Shown: piece after piece, positions 15,135 to 18,998 of the stretch
How positions within the stretch are numbered: position 1 is the first letter of the stretch
Layout of the letters: each line of letters begins with the position of its first letter
Assembly: GCA_913049755.1 (NCBI GenBank)
Contig: CAJWXO010000014.1
Location: 1-18,998, forward strand
Direction: 5' to 3'
DNA length: 18,998 bases
Source: an uncultured Cryomorphaceae bacterium
Lineage (GTDB): Bacteria; Bacteroidota; Bacteroidia; Flavobacteriales; Schleiferiaceae
The notes under the pieces: model-generated
Told to the model about the DNA's origin: nothing
Databases searched by the model: none
The model's input: only the letters and a program-made list of their open reading frames with translations
Program-made: the position numbers and the translations under genes

Positions 15135-15452
15135 TTATATTACTGCTTCTAATTTATCAGCAAGAATACTTTTTGCTGCCACGCCAACTTGCTTGTCTAC
15201 CACCTCACCATTTTTAAAGATTAAAAGAGTGGGGATATTTCGAATGCCAAACTGCGCTGCAATTTCATTTTGTGAATCAACATCGACCTTTCCTACAACT
15301 GCGCGTCCTTCAAAATCTATGGCCAATTCATCTACCATTGGTCCTACCATTCTGCACGGCCCACACCATTCTGCCCAAAAGTCAACCAGAACTGGCTTAT
15401 CAGACTTCATTACTAGATCCTGAAAATTACTATTTGTAAATTCTATTGCCAT
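15135..15452 (-). CDS. trxA: Thioredoxin
   Basis: Cytoplasmic thiol-disulfide oxidoreductase of 105 residues, starting MAIEFTNSNF. The active site is WCGPC (29-33, Cys 30 and Cys 33), preceded by VLVDFWAE, and the cis-Pro is P74 in RNIPTLLIF. I chose the ATG at 15452 because it gives the normal thioredoxin N-terminus; an in-frame ATG 57 bases upstream at 15509 would add 19 residues not typical of the family, and a promoter box lies between the two. Only one base separates its stop from the start of the HddC-GmhB gene, so trxA is probably first in the heptose operon. Why a thioredoxin is linked to heptose synthesis is not evident. Confidence 0.95.
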   Translation of the reverse strand: MAIEFTNSNFQDLVMKSDKPVLVDFWAEWCGPCRMVGPMVDELAIDFEGRAVVGKVDVDSQNEIAAQFGIRNIPTLLIFKNGEVVDKQVGVAAKSILADKLEAVI

Positions 15453-15478
15453 AATTTTTTTCTTAAAATTTATTTTAT

Positions 15479-15486
15479 CAAAGGTA
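15479..15486 (-). promoter_or_regulatory. Promoter -7 box (TACCTTTG) for trxA-heptose operon
   Basis: On the minus strand TACCTTTG matches TAnnTTTG in all fixed positions, 26 bases upstream of the trxA ATG at 15452. Its place downstream of the alternative ATG at 15509 supports the shorter trxA start. No clear TTTG is seen at the -33 position. Confidence 0.5.
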
Positions 15487-15508
15487 AACCCGCTAAGGTG
15501 AACTGACA

Positions 15509-15694
15509 TTAATTCCTTTTTGAAGTTTTGAAAATCAAATAAAAAACATAACCCATTCCACCAATAAAAGTTAAAGTAGAACCTAAATAATATATTGTTC
15601 TAGAGCCTTGAAATTCTTGCATGAAAAATATATCTGCAACAACATCAAGACAACACCCTAACACAAATAATATTAAAAAAAGTGATCTCTTCAT
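15509..15694 (-). CDS. Small two-helix membrane protein, unknown function
   Basis: A 61-residue reading frame from an ATG at 15694. I do not recognise it. It has two hydrophobic stretches, about 4-23 (LFLILFVLGCCLDVVADIFF contains it) and 37-56, joined by a short polar loop with QEFQGSR, and it ends in the basic tail KTSKRN, as in a small inner-membrane hairpin protein. Two adjacent Cys (14-15) lie inside the first helix; no lipobox-like LxxC with a proper n-region is convincing. It fits exactly between the tRNA-Asp terminator and the trxA promoter and reads in the same direction. A near-consensus box TATCTTTC (15708-15715, minus strand) lies just upstream. Coding status rests on composition and fit, so confidence is moderate. 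Confidence 0.55.
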   Translation of the reverse strand: MKRSLFLILFVLGCCLDVVADIFFMQEFQGSRTIYYLGSTLTFIGGMGYVFYLIFKTSKRN

Positions 15695-15727
15695 ATTTTT
15701 TCTCTTAGAAAGATACTAATTGTAAAT

Positions 15728-15752
15728 AAAAAAATCCTCCAAATTGGAGGAT
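15728..15752 (-). terminator. Rho-independent terminator of tRNA-Asp
   Basis: On the minus strand ATCCTCC (15752-15746) pairs with GGAGGAT (15740-15734) around a 5-base loop, followed directly by seven T residues. It begins 8 bases after the tRNA 3' end, so it closes the tRNA transcript. Confidence 0.85.
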
Positions 15753-15759
15753 AATTTTG

Positions 15760-15833
15760 CGGTGCGGACGGGACTCGAACCCGCGACCCTCGGCGTGACA
15801 GGCCGATATTCTAACCAACTGAACTACCGCACC
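15760..15833 (-). tRNA. tRNA-Asp (GTC)
   Basis: Minus-strand cloverleaf of 74 bases. The acceptor arm pairs GGTGCGG with CCGCACC and leaves discriminator G, as expected for tRNA-Asp. The D-arm region reads TAGTTCAGTTGGTTAGA, the anticodon loop CTGTCAC carries GTC between stems TCGGC and GCCGA, and the T-arm contains GGGTTCGAGTCCC. CCA is not encoded, so it must be added after transcription. It has its own promoter upstream and terminator downstream. Confidence 0.97.
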
Positions 15834-15853
15834 AGTTTTTTCTATTGGGTGTG

Positions 15854-15884
15854 CAAATATAAACCCCTTATTGCGACTGCAAAA
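15854..15884 (-). promoter_or_regulatory. Bacteroidota-type promoter for tRNA-Asp
   Basis: On the minus strand TTTTG (15884-15880), an 18-base spacer and TATATTTG (15861-15854) form the best two-part match in the window to the TTTG / TAnnTTTG promoter. The predicted start lies about 14 bases before the tRNA. The -33 box falls inside the last codons of the permease gene. Confidence 0.75.
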
Positions 15885-17097
15885 CACGACTCGGGTTAAT
15901 TTTAGATAAAATCATAGAAGTTATCCAAGTTGTTCCTGTCAGAACTATAAAAATCAAAATATTGGCATAAAGAAATTTGATCCACGGCCATGATACGGGA
16001 ACAATAGAAATGTAGTAGGTGTCTGGATCTAGTGGTATCAATCCCCACTTTGATTGAACAAATAAAAGTAGATATCCAAGAATATTTCCAAGAGCTAATC
16101 CTGATAATATACTTGGATAAAAAAGTGTCATAAAGCTTTTGTAGAGGGATGTTTTACGCATTCCAATGGCTCGAAGTATTGCTAATGATGCTTTTTTTTC
16201 TATAATTCTTATGAAAATGACTACAATGGCGTTGAAACTGGCTACAATAGTAAGAATAACCCCCAAGAGATATGTATTGTTGTCAAATAAATTTATCCAT
16301 TGATATAATTGCGGGAAATCATCTTGACTTGTGAAAACTTCAAAATCTACAGGTACTGTAGCATTTAACTGCTCCGCTTGCTCTCTTGATGCTTTGTTTT
16401 TAGTATAAAGTAAAACAGCTTGGGAGTTGTCGAAATCCCACTTATTCAGCTTTTGTATGGTATTTAATGAGCAGATTATTAATGGATCTTCCCATTCACT
16501 AATTCCGCTGTTAAAAATCCCAACAATATCAAAGTATCTAATTGATGGATTTTGGCGGCCTTCTCGGCTGAAATACATTTGAATCTGGTCATTTAATGAT
16601 GCTCCCAATTTCCTCGCCATTTCTTTTGATATCCATATAGAATTGGGGCTACTGGACCAGTTCGGGACTATTCCTTCATAATTGACTGAAGAGATTGATT
16701 CAGGGATTTTATCAAAACCAAAAAGTCTTGCTCCCTCCATTTGATTTGAAAAAGTAATAATTCCTGACTTCCAAGCAACGAAATGATAGCTTTCTATTGA
16801 TCTGGTTCTCTCAAAAAATTCATTTGAATCAATATATAATTGGGATTTTGAAAAAGCATATAAATCTCCTTCTAATGCACTTTGATAAGGGCGGATTTGA
16901 TAAGATCCATGGAACCTTTCAATTTTTTTTTCGATTTCAAATTGCAGTCCTTGACCTGTGCTTAAACCAATTATGATCGTCATTATTCCGACTCCAATAA
17001 CGGATATAGCCAAAAAATTAGCTTTTTTTTGGCGTTGGATGTTTTTTGCCCAACGCCAACCTAGCCATATCGATAAAAATCGCCATCTTGGAACCAT
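15868..17097 (-). CDS. FtsX/LolC-LolE-type ABC transporter permease
   Basis: A 409-residue permease of the MacB/FtsX superfamily, closest in layout to the LolC/LolE subunits that release lipoproteins from the inner membrane. Transmembrane segments lie at about 28-49, 276-297, 322-347 and 374-398, with a large periplasmic domain (about 50-270) between the first and second. The segment IEKKASLAILRAIGMRK (299-315) is the cytoplasmic coupling helix that contacts the ATPase in this family. No LolD-like ATPase is next to it, so the partner must be encoded elsewhere; the exact substrate is not provable here. The ATG at 17097 gives a sensible cytoplasmic N-terminus (WRFLSIWLGWRWAKN). That start codon overlaps the start codon of the divergent muramidase gene. 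Confidence 0.87.
   Translation of the reverse strand: MVPRWRFLSIWLGWRWAKNIQRQKKANFLAISVIGVGIMTIIIGLSTGQGLQFEIEKKIERFHGSYQIRPYQSALEGDLYAFSKSQLYIDSNEFFERTRSIESYHFVAWKSGIITFSNQMEGARLFGFDKIPESISSVNYEGIVPNWSSSPNSIWISKEMARKLGASLNDQIQMYFSREGRQNPSIRYFDIVGIFNSGISEWEDPLIICSLNTIQKLNKWDFDNSQAVLLYTKNKASREQAEQLNATVPVDFEVFTSQDDFPQLYQWINLFDNNTYLLGVILTIVASFNAIVVIFIRIIEKKASLAILRAIGMRKTSLYKSFMTLFYPSILSGLALGNILGYLLLFVQSKWGLIPLDPDTYYISIVPVSWPWIKFLYANILIFIVLTGTTWITSMILSKINPSRVLQSQ
17029..17059. repeat. 10-bp inverted repeat near the divergent starts
   Basis: TTGGCGTTGG (17029-17038) and CCAACGCCAA (17050-17059) form a perfect inverted repeat with an 11-base loop. It lies in codons about 13-23 of the permease and 37-67 bases upstream of the muramidase ATG. 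T-runs precede rather than follow it on the plus strand, and A-runs follow it on the minus strand, so it is not a canonical terminator. It could be an operator or a leader hairpin; function is inference. Confidence 0.5.
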
Positions 17098-18343
17098 GTT
17101 TTGTAAATATACGTGGCGACTACATATTGGCCTTATTTTTTTGATGTTTCCATATGCTTTATTCAGTCAAGTCATTCATGAAAATAATATCTATTTTGAA
17201 AAGACGGGCGCTGTTAGATTAGAATCATATGATCATTTGTTAAAAGGAAAGAGAATAGGAGTAGTAGCTCATGCGCCTTCTCTGAGTCAAGGTAAATGGG
17301 ATAATATTAATCATACAGTTAATTACTCAAATTATTTAAAGCCCATCCATACTGTAGACAGATGTTTGAGAAATGGTTGGAATGTTATCCGGATATTTTC
17401 ACCTGAACATGGATTTAGAGGGGCCGCACCAGCAGGTGAAATTGTTTTGGATGATATTGATCCCATATCAGGTTTGCCCATAACTTCCTTGTATGGCTCG
17501 CACAAAAAGCCGACAAAAAAAGATTTAAAGGATTTAGACGTTGTTATTTTTGATTTACAGGATATTGGTGTACGATTCTACACCTATATATCTACTCTTT
17601 CCTATGTAATGGAGGCTTGTGCTGAAAATGAAAAATTGCTTATTGTTCTTGATAGACCCAATCCGTTTTCTTCAATTATTGACGGACCAATATTAGATAC
17701 TTCTTATTGTTCATTTGTAGGAATGCACCCAGTTCCAATATTATATGGATTAACAATTGGTGAGTATGCGCTCATGACGCGAGGAGAAGGTTGGATCAAT
17801 AATGCCTCTAAATTAAATTTAAAGGTTTTGACTATTCCAAATTATCAAAGAGAATCATTGCATTCTCCAATTCCTCCATCACCTAATCTCCCGAATGTCA
17901 ACTCTGTAAGACTATATCCTTCTTTATGCCTATTTGAGGCTTGCCCCGTTTCAGTTGGTAGAGGGACGGACTATCCATTTCAAACTATTGGTGCTCCTTG
18001 GTGTATTGATAAGTCGTTTTCTTTTAAACCTATGCCAAACTTAGGCTCAAAGTATCCAAAATTTAATAATCAAATATGCCATGGCGAAGATTTAAGAGAA
18101 TTAAAACTCTTTGCTAAAGGGTTTGATTTAAAATATATTATTGATTATTACAAAGAATGGAGAAAAATTAATTCCAATTCCGAAAAATTATTCTTTTCTC
18201 CATTTTTTGACAAACTTGCAGGTTCAAGCTTATTAAAGAATCAAATCCAAGATGGTATCGGACTTAAGAAGATTGAGGCAAGTTGGAGTATTAAATTAGA
18301 GGACTATAAGAAAAATATCAGAAGTAAATATCTTTTGTATTAG
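17096..18343 (+). CDS. DUF1343 / NamZ-like exo-beta-N-acetylmuramidase (GH171)
   Basis: A 415-residue exported protein of the DUF1343 family, whose studied members (NamZ) cleave terminal N-acetylmuramic acid from peptidoglycan fragments during cell-wall recycling. From the ATG at 17096 there is a signal peptide (basic start, hydrophobic IGLIFLMFPYALF, cleavage near SQ at 24-25). Then come GKRIGVVAHAPS (51-62), FSPEHGFRGAAPAGE (101-115), FDLQDIGVRFYTY (152-164), LDRPNPF (185-191) and LFEACPVSVGRGTDYPF (279-295). Glu 104 and Glu 281 are the conserved acidic candidates for catalysis. The end FFDKLAGS...YLLY is typical. The frame opens earlier, at 16958, but that stretch is antisense to the permease and would bury the signal peptide. 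Its stop overlaps that of the convergent receptor gene. Confidence 0.88.
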   Translation: MFCKYTWRLHIGLIFLMFPYALFSQVIHENNIYFEKTGAVRLESYDHLLKGKRIGVVAHAPSLSQGKWDNINHTVNYSNYLKPIHTVDRCLRNGWNVIRIFSPEHGFRGAAPAGEIVLDDIDPISGLPITSLYGSHKKPTKKDLKDLDVVIFDLQDIGVRFYTYISTLSYVMEACAENEKLLIVLDRPNPFSSIIDGPILDTSYCSFVGMHPVPILYGLTIGEYALMTRGEGWINNASKLNLKVLTIPNYQRESLHSPIPPSPNLPNVNSVRLYPSLCLFEACPVSVGRGTDYPFQTIGAPWCIDKSFSFKPMPNLGSKYPKFNNQICHGEDLRELKLFAKGFDLKYIIDYYKEWRKINSNSEKLFFSPFFDKLAGSSLLKNQIQDGIGLKKIEASWSIKLEDYKKNIRSKYLLY

Positions 18344-18998
18344 AATTCAAAAATGAAGCCGACACTAGGTAAAACAGTGCCGCTGCTATTGGGTAGTGTT
18401 GTCGTTAAATATTGAGATGTGATATTAGGGTTTATAACTGGATTTCCTTGGCTATCTCTAACAACATCAATAAATGCAGGTCCATCAACAGAATAAGCCA
18501 AAGCGTTTTGGATATCAAAATAGAGGTCAACATTGAATTTTTTTAGGAACCATTTTTTGTCTATCCGAACATTGAGACGATTAAATTCTTTGTAGCGCAT
18601 TGAGTTCAAATTATTATAATCCGGTATGCCACGGCCAAGAACATTCCAGTTTGCGATATTAGCAGTTGCGGCTAGATCAAATGGTGTGTAGGGAGCTCCG
18701 CCAAGCAATTGATATTGACAACCAATTTCATAATTCTTCCCAAACTTTTTCCCAAACGTAAATGTTGCAATGATTCCATTATCCCATGAGCTTGCTACGT
18801 ATTTATTACCTATGTCTTGAAATTCACTCCGAACTAAAGTTATAGCCGCAATTCCGAAAAACCCCTTAAATAGTTTCTGTTGGTAAGTTAATTCAAGACC
18901 GTATGCTCGGCCTTCGGAGTTTGCTGTAGCTAGCTGATTACCGATTACACCAAAATCACCACCTGCTGTTCCTAATGAAATTGAGTCTCTAAGCAAAA
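18340..18998 (-). CDS. TonB-dependent receptor, C-terminal beta-barrel part (5' end outside window)
   Basis: The last 218 or so residues of an outer-membrane beta-barrel protein. The frame runs open to the right edge; the first possible start there is only a TTG inside barrel sequence, so the gene is cut by the window. Alternating polar/hydrophobic strands such as GRAYGLELTYQQKLFKGFFG, FNRLNVRIDKKWFLKKFNV and VDLYFDIQNAL are typical for the last strands of TonB-dependent receptors. The protein ends LPSVGFIFEF, with the terminal Phe recognised by the Bam machinery. The plug domain and TonB box would be upstream, so the substrate cannot be judged. It is convergent with the muramidase gene, sharing four bases at the stops. 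Confidence 0.85.
   Translation of the reverse strand, partial: LLRDSISLGTAGGDFGVIGNQLATANSEGRAYGLELTYQQKLFKGFFGIAAITLVRSEFQDIGNKYVASSWDNGIIATFTFGKKFGKNYEIGCQYQLLGGAPYTPFDLAATANIANWNVLGRGIPDYNNLNSMRYKEFNRLNVRIDKKWFLKKFNVDLYFDIQNALAYSVDGPAFIDVVRDSQGNPVINPNITSQYLTTTLPNSSGTVLPSVGFIFEF

Noticed and set aside
15453..15509. Upstream start for trxA adding 19 residues
   Set aside because: The extension is not thioredoxin-like and contains a consensus -7 promoter box; the ATG at 15452 gives the usual N-terminus.
15705..15887. 60-residue minus-strand frame containing VVQLVRISACHAEGRGFESRPH
   Set aside because: It is the translation of the tRNA-Asp gene itself, a well-known false protein pattern.
16958..17095. 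46-residue N-terminal extension of the muramidase frame
   Set aside because: It is fully antisense to the permease N-terminus and would place the signal peptide inside the protein; the ATG at 17096 gives a normal signal peptide.
1..18998. Mobile elements, CRISPR arrays or phage defence genes
   Set aside because: No transposase, integrase, regularly spaced repeats or defence-type domains are visible; the genes are core functions in compact order.

Overview
The window looks like an AT-rich chromosome segment from a member of the Bacteroidota, most likely the Flavobacteriales. Four things support this. The order rpmB-rpmG-DUF4295-ftsY is characteristic of the phylum. Several promoter boxes match the Bacteroidota sigma consensus TAnnTTTG, and ribosome-binding sites of the AGGAGG kind are absent. 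Signal peptides end in the SAQ/FGQ/FSQ style. The DNA polymerase III alpha subunit carries an N-terminal exonuclease, as I recall from Flavobacteriia. Nearly all genes are tightly packed housekeeping genes with many 1-4 base overlaps, and I see no mobile element, CRISPR array or phage gene.

Left part, + strand (1-4301): the 3' end of cinA; then a promoter and the ribosomal-protein unit rpmB (L28), rpmG (L33) and a 49-residue DUF4295 protein closed by a strong hairpin terminator; then ftsY (SRP receptor), overlapped by a short AMP nucleosidase, and rimO (S12 methylthiotransferase). Middle part, + strand (4368-12188): a 1455-residue dnaE with a fused DEDDh proofreading domain, a secreted MORN-variant repeat protein, mnmA (tRNA 2-thiouridylase) and a secreted subtilisin-family protease. 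The first three share overlapping stop/start codons.

Right part, mostly - strand: convergent to the protease is an operon read right to left, with trxA, a fused HddC-GmhB protein, hddA and gmhA. The last three genes supply all four steps from sedoheptulose 7-phosphate to GDP-D-glycero-alpha-D-manno-heptose, a nucleotide sugar for surface glycans. Upstream lie a 61-residue membrane protein, a tRNA-Asp gene with its own promoter and terminator, and a LolC/LolE-like permease. The permease is divergent from a DUF1343/NamZ-like exo-muramidase gene, and the two start codons overlap in one CATG. The window ends with the C-terminal part of a TonB-dependent receptor, whose stop codon overlaps that of the muramidase gene.

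I found no clearly new system. The items most worth a second look are the compact heptose cassette with its fused enzyme and linked thioredoxin, the divergent CATG start pair with an adjacent 10-bp inverted repeat, and the 24-residue-period repeat protein coupled between dnaE and mnmA.
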